Origin: Prevotella sp.
GTDB taxonomy: Bacteria > Bacteroidota > Bacteroidia > Bacteroidales > Bacteroidaceae
NCBI GenBank assembly: GCA_017554105.1
Contig: JAFZIY010000019.1
Location: 62,001 to 126,000, forward strand
Direction: 5' to 3'
DNA: 64,000 bases
The notes beneath the pieces are model-generated. The model saw only the letters and a list, made by a program, of their open reading frames with translations. It searched no databases and had not been told where the DNA came from. Shown piece after piece: positions 46,430 to 56,405 of the stretch. Both the position numbers and the translations under genes were made by a program. Position 1 is the stretch's first letter. Each line of letters starts with the position of its first letter.

Positions 46430-46524
46430 GTAGGGGCGAACCCCTGTGTTAGCCCGTATGGTCACTGCAATTCATGTTCTTGTATTATCTGATGTTCCGG
46501 GCTAACACAGGGGTTCGCCCCTAC
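46430..46524. repeat. Perfect 27-bp inverted repeat with 41-nt loop
   Basis: Left arm 46430-46456 (GTAGGGGCGAACCCCTGTGT then TAGCCCG) and right arm 46498-46524 are exact reverse complements. I recall similar GGGGCGAACCCC-type repeats as dispersed in many genomes. Small ACGAATT-like sequences flank it. Confidence 0.9.
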
Positions 46525-46638
46525 AAGAAAATGTCGGATGGAATTCAACGTTTTCATCGAACTCACATTAAAATATGAGGGCTGTCGGATGTCCGGCAGC
46601 CCCCATAAATAGGATTTCGATATTAATTGATCGAGTTA

Positions 46639-46878
46639 TTATTTAAAGATATTCGATGGCTTAATATGCTTCTCCATATCTTCATCCCAGGCGGAATTGC
46701 GTAACGTTGGAATTACCGCTTCAGTCTCTTCGTCGGTCTCTTCCCAAACGGTGTCGGTATCTTTGCCTTCAGTATAAATGCCATCATTCGACTGATTAGC
46801 ACCTTCACCAAATGCAATTTGCTCACCAAGGTTGAGAACTACAAAATCTGTTGTCGGTCTTTTATATATTTTCTTCAT
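46639..46878 (-). CDS. Small 79-aa protein encoded with the large secreted protein
   Basis: 79 aa, no signal peptide: MKKIYKRPTTDFVVLNLGE at the start, then an acidic middle (EGKDTDTVWEETDEETEA). It resembles a class of small Bacteroidales proteins that begin MKKxYxxP and lie at the ends of operons, of unknown function. It is 14 bp downstream of the large gene, so it is translated from the same transcript. Real but unassigned. Confidence 0.6.
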   Translation of the reverse strand: MKKIYKRPTTDFVVLNLGEQIAFGEGANQSNDGIYTEGKDTDTVWEETDEETEAVIPTLRNSAWDEDMEKHIKPSNIFK

Positions 46879-46892
46879 GATGCGGTCCTCCT

Positions 46893-49800
46893 TTATTTAA
46901 CGGTTATCTTTGTATTGTTTACGATGTAGATACCTGCGGGCAGGCTGACCGTTGTCGTGTTGCCACCGCTGACGCTGACATTCTTGAAGATCATGCCGTT
47001 GAGTGTGCGGATTGCGAACTTCTGGTCAGTTGTAGCGGTGATGGTGATGAAGCCCCTGCCTGAGCGGATCATCATATCAGCCTTTGTGCCCAGTCCCTCA
47101 AGACCAGTGGTGAATCCGGCGTTCTCCATTTCATCGAGGTCGTAGGAGATGTAGAAGCCATTCATCTTCGCTCCAGCTGATGCGCTGTAGGTGTAAACAC
47201 CGCGGAACGGGTAGCTCATCAGGTAACGTTGAGTGCCGGGCCAGAGTGTGTGAAGGTCAACGTACTTGTTCTTCGAGAAGTAGAACACGTCTTCGGAGAC
47301 AGCGCGGTCGAACTTTCCACCTGAATATGAAGCATAGTTCGTGAAGTTGTAATCCGTATCACCATATTTGGCCTGTGCCGTTTCTCCCTGAATAAATCTG
47401 CCAGAGAAAATCGAATCGGCTTCATGAGTTATCTCATTTGTACCTGTCGGCGTTTTGACAAAAACAGGTGTCTTAACAATCGATGAACCCTTCTGTGTGG
47501 CGATGAACGAGATGGTGTCAGGTAACGACTCATTGCTTACTACCTTAATCATATAAGGCTTGTTAGCCTCGGTTGATCCAGTCTGTAGTGGTTCGAAGTA
47601 AGCAGTTCCATAGTTTACGGTGCTGTTTCCTTGGGTTTTCATCTGAGCACCAGATACCATTGTGTTTACTGTGAACGAACTTCCATCTTCGTTGGCGTGC
47701 AGGCCATTCTCATCCAGCTTAAGCGTGAAAGGCAGCATGATTGTGGCATTCACGGCCTGTGCGTAATCAGACTGGGTCAGCACTCGGGTATAAGTTGCTT
47801 TGTTTGCAGCATCCACCTGTATGTCGTAAGGTGTGTAGAATGGGTACTTGTCGGTCAGCTCAATATCCTTTCCAGCCTGTAATCCTCTTGTACTCGACGT
47901 ACTCGGTTTTTCATAAGCCACATTGACGAGAGTCGATGTGGTGTTTTCTGGTAAGAACACAAGTGCATTGGGGTTAAGTTCTTTCTTTAAGTCAGTCAAC
48001 GTTTTATATACAGAATTCTGACTACTATTGAGCATCGCATAAAGTGGCGTACCATCCACGTAAAGTATCTGCTTCATGCTTGCAGGTGCAGTTGAATTGT
48101 TGTCATCAAGAGTTTTATCAATAGGTGATATTTTCCAATCACTTGTTGTGACATGACCGGCTAATGTGGCATTATAAGCATTAGCATGATTAGCAGCTAT
48201 TTCTTGCCCGGCCGCATATGACGTGCCACACACGTTATTTACTGCGGTTGCTTCTTCTGCTGTAAGGAATGCTCCAGCAGCAATAGCTCCATGAAGAGTT
48301 GCATTAACAGAATCACATTCTGCTTGATCCTTATATCTCACACCTTCACGTCCCTGAATGTGGTCGAGGATTTCCTGATAAGTCAGATAGCCCGTTACCT
48401 TCTGGCCAGTATTAACATCTGTATCAGCGACATCAAGTGTCAGACCCCACATGCTGTCTTCCTTGTCGTCTCCAGTACCGTCATTGTATAACGTCTTATT
48501 GTAAATCTTCGTCCATGTTAACTTTGGAGTGAAGGTCTTAGCTATCAATTCTATCTCCATTCGATAGAAGGCATAGTAGCGGTGCTGCCAACCATCTGTA
48601 GGAGCAATGTTCCAGCGAGTTTCGTCAGCGGTAAACACATAATATGTGCCAGTTTTTTGATTCTGTTTACTTGCATTCAGCACACAGGGGATGAATTTTC
48701 CAAGGCTATCGCTTGGTGCAATTGGGTAGTAGGCTGTTGAATCACCAGGATTCTTGGTCTCCAAATATTTCTTGACAGAGAAAGGATACTCTGTGAGGTA
48801 GCCCGTCGTAGCATGACCTGCTTTGGCCAAGTCTTCAGCATTGTTAAACTTGAAACGGTATTTACCTGCATCGACAGTATAAACCTTGTCTTCGTAAGTG
48901 TGGTTAGGGCTATATTTGTTGTTGTTATATAGACCGCCATCTTCATGTCCATCAACTTCAATGAAATAGGGTGATCTTACAAAACTGTAACGGGCAGCCC
49001 CATTTCCTCCGTCATAATAGGTTTCGTCACCATACTTACTATAAAGTCCAGAGAAGGTGAAAGTCAGATCCTCGTTTCCATAATCTGCAGGAACATAGAA
49101 GATGAACCTGTCACCTGCTACAGAGAAGTTATCAGCCGTAAACGTCTGTGTCAGTTGCAGCACATCTCTGTCATCATGGCAGACAATATCCATCTTGTCG
49201 ATATATGGATCAAGTGCCTGTAAATACAAGTCGACTGTAATAAAAGCCATTGCATTCGCACTAAAAGGTATCAATTCGCCATTGGCGTTTTTACGTAAGA
49301 TCTCAAACTTAATGGCATCGTTGTTCAATATACCCAAATCTTTGCTTCCAGTTGCATTACTTGAGTTAACCGCAATCAAGCTGTCTGCTGTCGTGATTTT
49401 TTCGCCTGTGCGATCATAGAGCCGTATATAATAATCTTCACTCCCTAAAGCATAATTAATTTTGGCACCCACAATACGATAGCCAATTGGAACCATGTTG
49501 CCAGCTTTGTTTTTTATCTGTATGGGTGGTTCCACATAATAGATGTCACTTTTCAGACCGTACCAATAGTCACCACCATTATTAACCTTATAAATATTCT
49601 TTGTGGCTGCCACACCTTCTTTTGGCACATTGCCGCCAAGTTCGGTATTCATTCCATAAGCATCATCCTGGTAAATATAGTTAAATGCATCAAGATTCTC
49701 CACTTCGCCCCATGTGTATGTGAACGCAGTGTTGTTTGTTCCTGGCTGTGTGTGGTTGGTCATCTCACCAATATCGATCTTGTTGGTTTTGAAGGCTGCG

Positions 49801-50690
49801 GAATCCACACTTACAGCTGTATTAGAAGCTTCTGTCGGTTTTACATTCGCCGTAAAAGTTCCCTCTGCTGTAAACGTGATTTCAAACGACTCGATGGTCA
49901 AACCATAGAAACAATAGTTTTTTACAAGCCTGAAATAGATTTGGTTACCCATATCGTCTTCGGACTGACTGGTACGGCTGATGGTGTATTTCTTGTTTAC
50001 ATCACTTGGGTTGATGTCGGTATCGCCATCATCCGCTGTAGCAGTAGCTAAAATATCTGATGCAGTTTGTCCAATTTGTCCATTTTGCCAGTTTGTACCA
50101 AGTTCAATGTATCTTACTTGGTCTTCATTGTATCCAGAACTATTACAATCAGCTCTGCTGGAGTGTCCACTGTTTGTTTCGTTATCGGGCCACATTTTCG
50201 TTTCGTAGAAGCGCATGGTGGCAGTCTGACCTTGATTCAAAGGTTCATCGTTATCATTAATACTTGCAAAATCTCCTGTACCCACATTGGAATTGTCTCC
50301 AACCAAATCGTTAGCCAAAACCAAGGTATAGCCTGTGATACGATAACCCTTGGGGAGAGAAACAACTATGTATGATGGTCGGCGACCACCCACAATTGTT
50401 ATTTTACCATTACGTTGACCAAAGACGGCTGATGGTTCCAGTACTTCACCATTCGTAAGGCCATCTCGGTCAGTACCTGTCATAGACAGTGCCAACTGCT
50501 CGTGACGCCACAAGGATCTGTAACCTTGTGCAAAACCTGTTTCATTTTCGTCTGTCACAGCCGCCAACAAACTACCATGAATGAGGTCAATGGTCACATT
50601 CTGTGCCACACTTTGCGTGGTTCCGGTTACCATCATGAGTAACATGAGAATCCACCTGCTAAGTGTTTTGTTAGATAATCGTTTTTTCAT
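46893..50690 (-). CDS. Large secreted protein with C-terminal sorting-like tail
   Basis: 1265 aa with signal peptide (MLLMMVTGTTQSVAQNVT). The sequence is rich in Asn, Thr and Tyr and appears to be built of beta domains (e.g. GYRITGYTLVLANDLVGD, YYAFYRMEIELIAKTFTPKL). No catalytic or binding motif recognised. The end (LPAGIYIVNNTKITVK) is a type-IX-like C-terminal domain, so it is probably exported to the surface. It has a long 5' leader (about 280 bases) and a duplicated promoter. Family unknown. Confidence 0.7.
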   Translation of the reverse strand: MKKRLSNKTLSRWILMLLMMVTGTTQSVAQNVTIDLIHGSLLAAVTDENETGFAQGYRSLWRHEQLALSMTGTDRDGLTNGEVLEPSAVFGQRNGKITIVGGRRPSYIVVSLPKGYRITGYTLVLANDLVGDNSNVGTGDFASINDNDEPLNQGQTATMRFYETKMWPDNETNSGHSSRADCNSSGYNEDQVRYIELGTNWQNGQIGQTASDILATATADDGDTDINPSDVNKKYTISRTSQSEDDMGNQIYFRLVKNYCFYGLTIESFEITFTAEGTFTANVKPTEASNTAVSVDSAAFKTNKIDIGEMTNHTQPGTNNTAFTYTWGEVENLDAFNYIYQDDAYGMNTELGGNVPKEGVAATKNIYKVNNGGDYWYGLKSDIYYVEPPIQIKNKAGNMVPIGYRIVGAKINYALGSEDYYIRLYDRTGEKITTADSLIAVNSSNATGSKDLGILNNDAIKFEILRKNANGELIPFSANAMAFITVDLYLQALDPYIDKMDIVCHDDRDVLQLTQTFTADNFSVAGDRFIFYVPADYGNEDLTFTFSGLYSKYGDETYYDGGNGAARYSFVRSPYFIEVDGHEDGGLYNNNKYSPNHTYEDKVYTVDAGKYRFKFNNAEDLAKAGHATTGYLTEYPFSVKKYLETKNPGDSTAYYPIAPSDSLGKFIPCVLNASKQNQKTGTYYVFTADETRWNIAPTDGWQHRYYAFYRMEIELIAKTFTPKLTWTKIYNKTLYNDGTGDDKEDSMWGLTLDVADTDVNTGQKVTGYLTYQEILDHIQGREGVRYKDQAECDSVNATLHGAIAAGAFLTAEEATAVNNVCGTSYAAGQEIAANHANAYNATLAGHVTTSDWKISPIDKTLDDNNSTAPASMKQILYVDGTPLYAMLNSSQNSVYKTLTDLKKELNPNALVFLPENTTSTLVNVAYEKPSTSSTRGLQAGKDIELTDKYPFYTPYDIQVDAANKATYTRVLTQSDYAQAVNATIMLPFTLKLDENGLHANEDGSSFTVNTMVSGAQMKTQGNSTVNYGTAYFEPLQTGSTEANKPYMIKVVSNESLPDTISFIATQKGSSIVKTPVFVKTPTGTNEITHEADSIFSGRFIQGETAQAKYGDTDYNFTNYASYSGGKFDRAVSEDVFYFSKNKYVDLHTLWPGTQRYLMSYPFRGVYTYSASAGAKMNGFYISYDLDEMENAGFTTGLEGLGTKADMMIRSGRGFITITATTDQKFAIRTLNGMIFKNVSVSGGNTTTVSLPAGIYIVNNTKITVK

Positions 50691-50970
50691 AATCGCATTA
50701 TATTATTTATTTAAAAATTTTGTTTGTATATCATTTAATAATAGAGATTAGGTAGGGTTCCTACGGGAACAGTATTCGCCAATAGGATATTAGTCGTAGC
50801 GGTGACGCTACGGCACAGCATGAATAACCATCGTGCGCCTCTCTGCCGCACAATGCCCCTTGTCGTTTGGTCGTTGTGTCTTCATACTTTATAGCTCTAT
50901 GTTGTTATTAAAACTTATAGGGTCCGATTTCTAATTTTAGTTACTTATAGGCGTCATGACATATTTCTGT

Positions 50971-51032
50971 GCAAAGATAATATAAAATAACAAACAAATA
51001 GTAAAAACATCAAGAAAATCTGCGCAAAGATA
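50971..51032 (-). promoter_or_regulatory. Tandemly duplicated promoter of the large secreted protein
   Basis: On the minus strand, TATCTTTGC boxes at 50971-50979 and 51024-51032, 53 bp apart, in copies that share ACAAACAAATAGTAAAAAC. Either can drive the same gene; the mRNA leader would be about 280-330 bases. Leader contains a hairpin around 50792-50815 (TAGCGGTGACGCTA). Confidence 0.7.
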
Positions 51033-51226
51033 ATAAAAAAAAGACAAACAAATAGTAAAAACGCTAAAAAAATTCGATTTTTAACACTTTTCGCTGAAAA
51101 AACGAACAGATTAGTAGTTGCTGTAACATATGCAACTATTAGCACTTCACTCGAGGTGTTCCGCTGTTTTTCGCTGTAGATATTAAGAAAAGAAGGGAAA
51201 TATTTGCATAGTTGGGGAAAAGTTAG

Positions 51227-51235
51227 TACCTTTGC
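51227..51235 (+). promoter_or_regulatory. Promoter box TACCTTTGC of the rimP operon
   Basis: Bacteroidetes -7 element 61 bp before rimP. Confidence 0.75.
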
Positions 51236-51248
51236 AACCGTTCAGTGG

Positions 51249-51280
51249 AATGTGGGACCTGAGAAGGGTTCCACATTTTT
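51249..51280 (+). ncRNA. Attenuator-like hairpin in the rimP leader
   Basis: AATGTGGGACC / GGTTCCACATT (11 bp, one G-U) with a 7-nt loop, then TTTTT, between the promoter and the rimP start (51296). A terminator here, before the operon, suggests regulated readthrough. Confidence 0.65.
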
Positions 51281-51295
51281 ATTTAAACTTATTGT

Positions 51296-51760
51296 ATGAT
51301 TGACAAAAACATTGTAAGAGATTTAGTTAACCAGTGGCTCGAGGGAAAGGAATATTTCCTCGTTGACATTGAAGTGAATGCCGACGACAAGATTGTTGTT
51401 GAGATTGACCATGCCGACGGTGTGTGGATTGAGGACTGTGTGGAACTGAGCCGTTTCATAGAGGAGCATCTCAACCGTGATGACGAGGACTATGAACTGG
51501 AGGTGGGCTCTGCAGGACTGGGCCAGCCTTTCAAGGTGGAGCAGCAGTATCTGAACTTCATCGGTAAGGAAGTGGAGGTTCTCGGTGCCGACGGCAAGAA
51601 GGTGAAGGGTGTACTGAAGACTGTCAACGGCAGGGACTTCACCGTGGGTGTTGAGGAGAAGGTGAAGGTTGAGGGCAAGAAGCGTCCTGTAATACAGGAG
51701 ATAGAGCATGCCTTCAATATGGACGAGGTGAAATACTGCAAGTATCTCATCAAGTTTTAA
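51296..51760 (+). CDS. rimP: Ribosome maturation factor RimP
   Basis: 154 aa, cytosolic; helps assemble the 30S subunit. Motifs: YFLVDIEVNADDKIVVEIDHADGV-like core, ELSRFIEEHL, and YELEVGSAGLGQPF. First gene of rimP-nusA-infB. Confidence 0.92.
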   Translation: MIDKNIVRDLVNQWLEGKEYFLVDIEVNADDKIVVEIDHADGVWIEDCVELSRFIEEHLNRDDEDYELEVGSAGLGQPFKVEQQYLNFIGKEVEVLGADGKKVKGVLKTVNGRDFTVGVEEKVKVEGKKRPVIQEIEHAFNMDEVKYCKYLIKF

Positions 51761-51799
51761 AGGGTAAAACTATCGAATATAAACAAAAACAATATAACA

Positions 51800-53056
51800 A
51801 TGGCAACAAAGAAAGAGACCATCAGCATGGTCGAAACTTTTAAGGATTTCAACGAGTCGAAACATATCGACCGTACTACTCTCGTGAGTGTGCTTGAAGA
51901 GAGTTTCCGCAACGTGATAGCAAAGATCTATGGTTCTGACGAGAACTTCGACGTCATCGTGAACCCTGACAAGGGTGACTTTGAGATTTACCGCAACCGT
52001 GTCGTTGTGGCTGACGGAGAGGTTGAGGACGAGAACAAGGAGATCTCTCTCAGTGAGGCACGCAAGATAGAAGACGACTATGAAGTTGGTGAGGACGTGT
52101 CGGAGCGTGTTGATTTCGCCAAGTTCGGTCGTCGTGCTATCCTGAACCTGCGCCAGACTCTTGCATCGAAGATACTTGAGTTGGAGCATGACTCTCTGTA
52201 TAATAAGTATAAGGACCGCGTAGGTCAGGTAATCAGCGCCGAGGTTTATCAGGTGTGGAAGCGCGAGGTACTGCTCGTTGACGATGAGAACAACGAACTT
52301 GTATTGCCGAAGAGCGAGCAGATACAGAAGGACCAGTACCGCAAGGGCGAGACACTGCGTGCTGTTATTCTGCGCGTTGACAATGAGAACAACAACCCGA
52401 AGATTATCCTTAGCCGTACCAGTCCGGTGTTCCTTGAGCGTCTGCTTGAGGCTGAGGTGCCAGAGATTGCCGACGGACTTATCACCATCCAGCGCGTGGC
52501 TCGTATGCCGGGTGAGAGGGCTAAGATTGCAGTGGAGAGCTACGATGAGCGCATCGACCCAGTAGGTGCTTGTGTGGGAGTCAATGGTGGTCGTGTTCGT
52601 GGTATCGTGCGTGAACTGTGCAACGAGAACATCGATGTCATCAACTACACTGCCAACACCAAGCTGTTCATCCAGCGTGCGCTCAGTCCTGCCAAGGTAT
52701 CGAGTCTCACCGTTGACGAGGAGAACCACAAGGCAGAGGTTTACCTGAAGCCCGAGGAGGTGTCGCTTGCTATCGGCCGTGGCGGTTTGAACATCAAGCT
52801 TGCTTCGATGCTTACAGGCTTTACTATTGACGTATTCCGTGAGGTTGACGAGAATGAGGCAGACGAGGATATCTATCTGGACGAGTTCTCTGACGAGATT
52901 GACCAGTGGGTTATTGATGCCATCAAGGGTATCGGTCTAGACACTGCCAAGGCTGTTCTTAACGCTCCCCGCGAAATGCTTATCGAGAAAGCCGACCTTG
53001 AGGAGGAGACCGTTGACAATGTCATCCGTATCCTGAAAGCCGAGTTCGAGCAATAG
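51800..53056 (+). CDS. nusA: Transcription elongation/termination factor NusA
   Basis: 418 aa, with the NusA N-terminal domain (about 1-125), an S1 domain (about 130-200, GQVISAEVYQVWKREVLL), and KH domains (VARMPGERAKIAV, VGACVGVNGGRVRGIVREL, VSLAIGRGGLNIKLASML). It binds RNA polymerase and nascent RNA. 40 bp after rimP. Confidence 0.95.
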   Translation: MATKKETISMVETFKDFNESKHIDRTTLVSVLEESFRNVIAKIYGSDENFDVIVNPDKGDFEIYRNRVVVADGEVEDENKEISLSEARKIEDDYEVGEDVSERVDFAKFGRRAILNLRQTLASKILELEHDSLYNKYKDRVGQVISAEVYQVWKREVLLVDDENNELVLPKSEQIQKDQYRKGETLRAVILRVDNENNNPKIILSRTSPVFLERLLEAEVPEIADGLITIQRVARMPGERAKIAVESYDERIDPVGACVGVNGGRVRGIVRELCNENIDVINYTANTKLFIQRALSPAKVSSLTVDEENHKAEVYLKPEEVSLAIGRGGLNIKLASMLTGFTIDVFREVDENEADEDIYLDEFSDEIDQWVIDAIKGIGLDTAKAVLNAPREMLIEKADLEEETVDNVIRILKAEFEQ

Positions 53057-53064
53057 CTCTATTA

Positions 53065-53099
53065 AGTTAGGAGTTAGGAGTTAGGGGTTAGGAGTTAAG
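53065..53099. repeat. GGAGTTA heptamer array, left flank of the four-helix-bundle gene
   Basis: GTTAGGAGTTAGGAGTTAGG then GGTTAGGAGTTAAG: four in-register heptamers, 9 bp after the nusA stop. The array at 53506-53542 is its inverted partner. Confidence 0.85.
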
Positions 53100-53109
53100 T
53101 TGAACGTGT

Positions 53110-53505
53110 ATGGAAAATTTCAGAGACTTCATTTTTAACAAGTGTGTAGATTTCTCCATCAGGATTACAAAACTCCATACTTATCTAACCAAAGAGAAAC
53201 ATGAAATGGTTATCTCTAAACAAATACTCCGAAGCGGGACAAGCATAGGTGCCAATCTGGCAGAAGCACAATATGGCATAAGTAGGAAGGATTTCCATTC
53301 GAAATGCTATATTTCTCTCAAGGAGACAGCCGAGACGATGTATTGGTTGGTTGTTCTTTATCGGTCAGGTCTTCTGAATGAAGATGAGTACGAGTCATTG
53401 AACAAAGATGCCGAGGAATTGAAACGGCTTTTCATGTCGATAACTAAGAATACAAAAGAAATAATACGGGAAAAAGAAGATGGAGAAATAGAAAAAGGAG
53501 AGTAA
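53110..53505 (+). CDS. Four-helix-bundle protein (23S rRNA intervening-sequence family) inserted between nusA and infB
   Basis: 131 aa. Hallmarks of the four-helix-bundle family (also found as the 23S rRNA intervening-sequence protein): FKCVDFSIRITKLH-like first helix, ISKQILRSGTSIGANLAEA, then KCYISLKETAETMYWLVVL. The family has the same fold as the accessory Avd proteins of diversity-generating retroelements. It is bracketed by inverted heptamer arrays and separates nusA from infB, which are normally adjacent. Function unknown; it may be domesticated or mobile. Confidence 0.85.
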   Translation: MENFRDFIFNKCVDFSIRITKLHTYLTKEKHEMVISKQILRSGTSIGANLAEAQYGISRKDFHSKCYISLKETAETMYWLVVLYRSGLLNEDEYESLNKDAEELKRLFMSITKNTKEIIREKEDGEIEKGE

Positions 53506-53542
53506 AACTCCTAACTCCTAACTTATAATTCCTAACTGTTAG
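53506..53542. repeat. CTCCTAA heptamer array, right flank of the four-helix-bundle gene
   Basis: CTCCTAA, CTCCTAA, CTTATAA, TTCCTAA, CTGTTAG in register, beginning at the base after the stop. Inverted relative to 53065-53099. Confidence 0.85.
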
Positions 53543-53546
53543 ACAT

Positions 53547-56345
53547 ATGAGTGTAAGATTAAATAAGGTAATTAGAGAACTAAACATAGGACTTCAGACG
53601 GCAGTTGAATTCCTTGAGAAGCGCTCGAATCTCGGCGAAGTGAAGGCAGAACCGAGTTTCAAGCTCAATGATGCGCAGTATGAAGCGCTCATCGAGGCGT
53701 TCAAGAAAGACAAGGAAGTGAAGGTTGATGCCAACAAACTGTTCACGAAGAAGTCGAAGGACAAGGAAAAGAAGAAAGCCGAGCGCATAGAGGCTAAGGT
53801 GGAGACTGCTCCACAGCAGAAGTTTACTCCGCTCGGAAAAATCGACCTTGAGAGCCTGGGCAAGCCTGCACCTAAGAAAGAAGAGAAGGTGGAGCCTGCC
53901 GTGGAGAAGAAAGTGCCCGAGGTGAAGAAACCTGAGGTGAAGGTGGAAAAGGCTGTTTCTAAGCCAAAGGCTGAGGAGCCTGTAGTGGAGGAGAAGGAAG
54001 AGCCTAAGACACAGGAGCAGCCTGTTCAGGAAGAGCAGCCGAAGCAGGAACCCGCTGAAGAGCCGGTTCAGCAGCCTAACGAGCAACCAGAGCCAGATGA
54101 GGATGAACTGGAAGACAACAACGTGTTCACCCTGAAGAGCGAGAAGAAACTTGCTCCAAAGGTTAAGGTGCTCGGCTCCATAAACCTTGACGAACTGAAC
54201 CAAAGCACTCGTCCCAAGAAGAAGTCGAAGGAGGAGAAACGTCGTGAGCGCGAGGAAAAGGCCGCTCAGTTGAAACCTCAGAACGGCGAGAAGAAGAAGC
54301 GTCAGCGCATCACAAAGGAGCGTGTTGATATAGAGGCTGCAGGTCGCCAGGCATCGCAGCAGCAGAATGGCGGTGGCAAGGGACAGCAACAGGGCAATGG
54401 CAAGAAAAAGAAGAAGAACCGTCCGCAGAAGCCTCTTGAGGTGAACGAGGAAGACGTAGCACGTCAGGTAAAGGAGACTCTGGCGCGACTGACCTCGAAG
54501 ACTCAGAACAAGAAAGGCGCCAAGTATCGTAAGGAGAAGCGTGAGGCTGTCCACGAGAAGATGGATGCCCAGGAGGCAGAGGCACGTGCAGAGAGCAAGG
54601 TACTGAAACTGACGGAGTTTGTTACCGTCAGCGAACTTGCCACGATGATGAACGTCGGCGTGAATCAGGTAATTGGAACCTGTATGTCGATAGGCATTAT
54701 GGTAAGTATCAACCAGCGCCTTGACGCAGAGACGATAAACATCGTTGCCGACGAGTTCGGCTTCAAGACAGAGTATGTCAGTGCCGAGGTTCAGGAGGCA
54801 ATCACCGAGGAGGCAGATGACGAGAACGACCTCCTGTCGCGTGCTCCTATCGTTACCGTGATGGGACATGTCGATCATGGTAAGACCTCGCTGCTCGACC
54901 ATATCCGCAACACCAACGTCATCGCCGGTGAGGCGGGAGGTATCACGCAGCACATCGGTGCATACAATGTGACACTCTCTGACGGACGAAAGATTACGTT
55001 CCTCGACACTCCGGGACACGAGGCGTTCACCGCCATGCGTGCACGTGGTGCTCAGGTAACGGATATCGCAATCATCATCATCGCAGCCGACGACTCCGTG
55101 ATGCCTACCACAAAGGAGGCCATCGCCCACGCACAGGCTGCCAACGTGCCAATGGTATTTGCCATCAACAAGATAGACAAGCCTGGTGCTAACCCCGACA
55201 AGATTCGTGAGGATTTGGCTAATATGAACCTCCTCGTGGAAGAGTGGGGCGGTAAGTACCAGTGTCAGGAGATTTCTGCCAAGAAAGGCATGGGTGTTGA
55301 CGAACTTCTCGAGAAGGTGCTTCTCGAAGCCGAGATGCTCGACCTCAAGGCTAATCCTAACCGTAATGCCACAGGTTCCATCATCGAGTCAAGTCTCGAC
55401 AAGGGGCGTGGATATGTCAGCACGGTGCTCGTGTCAAACGGTACGCTGAAGGTAGGCGACGTAGTGCTCGCAGGAACGTCATACGGACGCATCAAGGCGA
55501 TGTTCAACGAGCGTAACCAGCGCATACAGCAGGCAGGACCATCAGAGCCCGCAATAATACTGGGTCTCAATGGCGCCCCTACTGCAGGTGACTCGTTCCA
55601 TGTGATGGGCTCGGAGCAGGAGGCTCGTGAGATTACAAACAAGCGAACACAGTTGCAGCGTGAGCAAAGTCTGCGTACCACGAAGACTGTGGGTCTCGAC
55701 GAGATATCACACCGTATTGCTCTCGGTGAGTTCCACGAACTCAATATCATCGTTAAGGGTGATACTGATGGTTCTATCGAGGCATTGGCTGACTCGTTCA
55801 TCAAACTCTCTACCGAGAAGGTTCAGGTGAACGTCATCAACAAGGCAGTGGGTCAGATCAGTGAGAACGACGTAATGCTTGCAAGTGCTTCAGATGCCAT
55901 CATTGTAGGATTCCAGGTGCGTCCTTCTGCCGATGCCCGTAAGGTGGCAGAGCGTGAGGGCGTTGAGATAAACACCTATTCAATCATCTATGATGCCATC
56001 GATGAGGTGAAGTCAACGATGGAGGGTATGCTCGACAAGGTGAAGAAAGAGATTGTCACTGGTGAGATTGAGGTTAAGCAGGTGTTCAAGATTTCCAAGG
56101 TCGGCACTGTTGCCGGTGGTCTTGTCATCGACGGCAAGGTACACAACAAGGACAAGGCGCGTGTTGTGCGCGACGGTATCGTCATCCACACCGCTCCTAT
56201 CGATGCCCTCAAGCGCTATAAGGACGATGCCAAGGAAGTGGCAACGGGCTTGGAGTGTGGTATCTCGCTCGTCAACTTCAACGACATCCAGGTCGGAGAT
56301 ATCATTGAAACATTCACCGAGATTGAGGTTGAACAGAAACTGTAA
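53547..56345 (+). CDS. infB: Translation initiation factor IF-2
   Basis: 932 aa. N-terminal IF2_N domain ([19 protein letters not shown]), a long Lys/Glu/Pro/Gln-rich linker (about 60-330), and the GTPase core ([39 protein letters not shown]) followed by IF2 domains II-IV. It brings initiator tRNA to the 30S subunit. The start codon is 5 bp beyond the right-hand heptamer array. Confidence 0.96.
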   Translation: MSVRLNKVIRELNIGLQTAVEFLEKRSNLGEVKAEPSFKLNDAQYEALIEAFKKDKEVKVDANKLFTKKSKDKEKKKAERIEAKVETAPQQKFTPLGKIDLESLGKPAPKKEEKVEPAVEKKVPEVKKPEVKVEKAVSKPKAEEPVVEEKEEPKTQEQPVQEEQPKQEPAEEPVQQPNEQPEPDEDELEDNNVFTLKSEKKLAPKVKVLGSINLDELNQSTRPKKKSKEEKRREREEKAAQLKPQNGEKKKRQRITKERVDIEAAGRQASQQQNGGGKGQQQGNGKKKKKNRPQKPLEVNEEDVARQVKETLARLTSKTQNKKGAKYRKEKREAVHEKMDAQEAEARAESKVLKLTEFVTVSELATMMNVGVNQVIGTCMSIGIMVSINQRLDAETINIVADEFGFKTEYVSAEVQEAITEEADDENDLLSRAPIVTVMGHVDHGKTSLLDHIRNTNVIAGEAGGITQHIGAYNVTLSDGRKITFLDTPGHEAFTAMRARGAQVTDIAIIIIAADDSVMPTTKEAIAHAQAANVPMVFAINKIDKPGANPDKIREDLANMNLLVEEWGGKYQCQEISAKKGMGVDELLEKVLLEAEMLDLKANPNRNATGSIIESSLDKGRGYVSTVLVSNGTLKVGDVVLAGTSYGRIKAMFNERNQRIQQAGPSEPAIILGLNGAPTAGDSFHVMGSEQEAREITNKRTQLQREQSLRTTKTVGLDEISHRIALGEFHELNIIVKGDTDGSIEALADSFIKLSTEKVQVNVINKAVGQISENDVMLASASDAIIVGFQVRPSADARKVAEREGVEINTYSIIYDAIDEVKSTMEGMLDKVKKEIVTGEIEVKQVFKISKVGTVAGGLVIDGKVHNKDKARVVRDGIVIHTAPIDALKRYKDDAKEVATGLECGISLVNFNDIQVGDIIETFTEIEVEQKL

Positions 56346-56350
56346 AAAGT

Positions 56351-56381
56351 AACCCACCCTATTTTCCTCCCCAAGGGAGGG
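56351..56381. repeat. GC-rich palindromic repeat between infB and sufB
   Basis: ACCCACCCTATTTTCCTCCC and GGGAGGG, a hairpin with an ACCCACC flank; inverted relative to the copy at 56437. Confidence 0.8.
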
Positions 56382-56405
56382 ATTTATGACAGTATAATAA
56401 AAGAT

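Noticed and set aside
53580-55130. Long open frame (516 codons) antisense to infB
   Set aside because: Leucine-rich product of reversed Lys/Glu codons in the IF-2 linker; infB is clearly the real gene.
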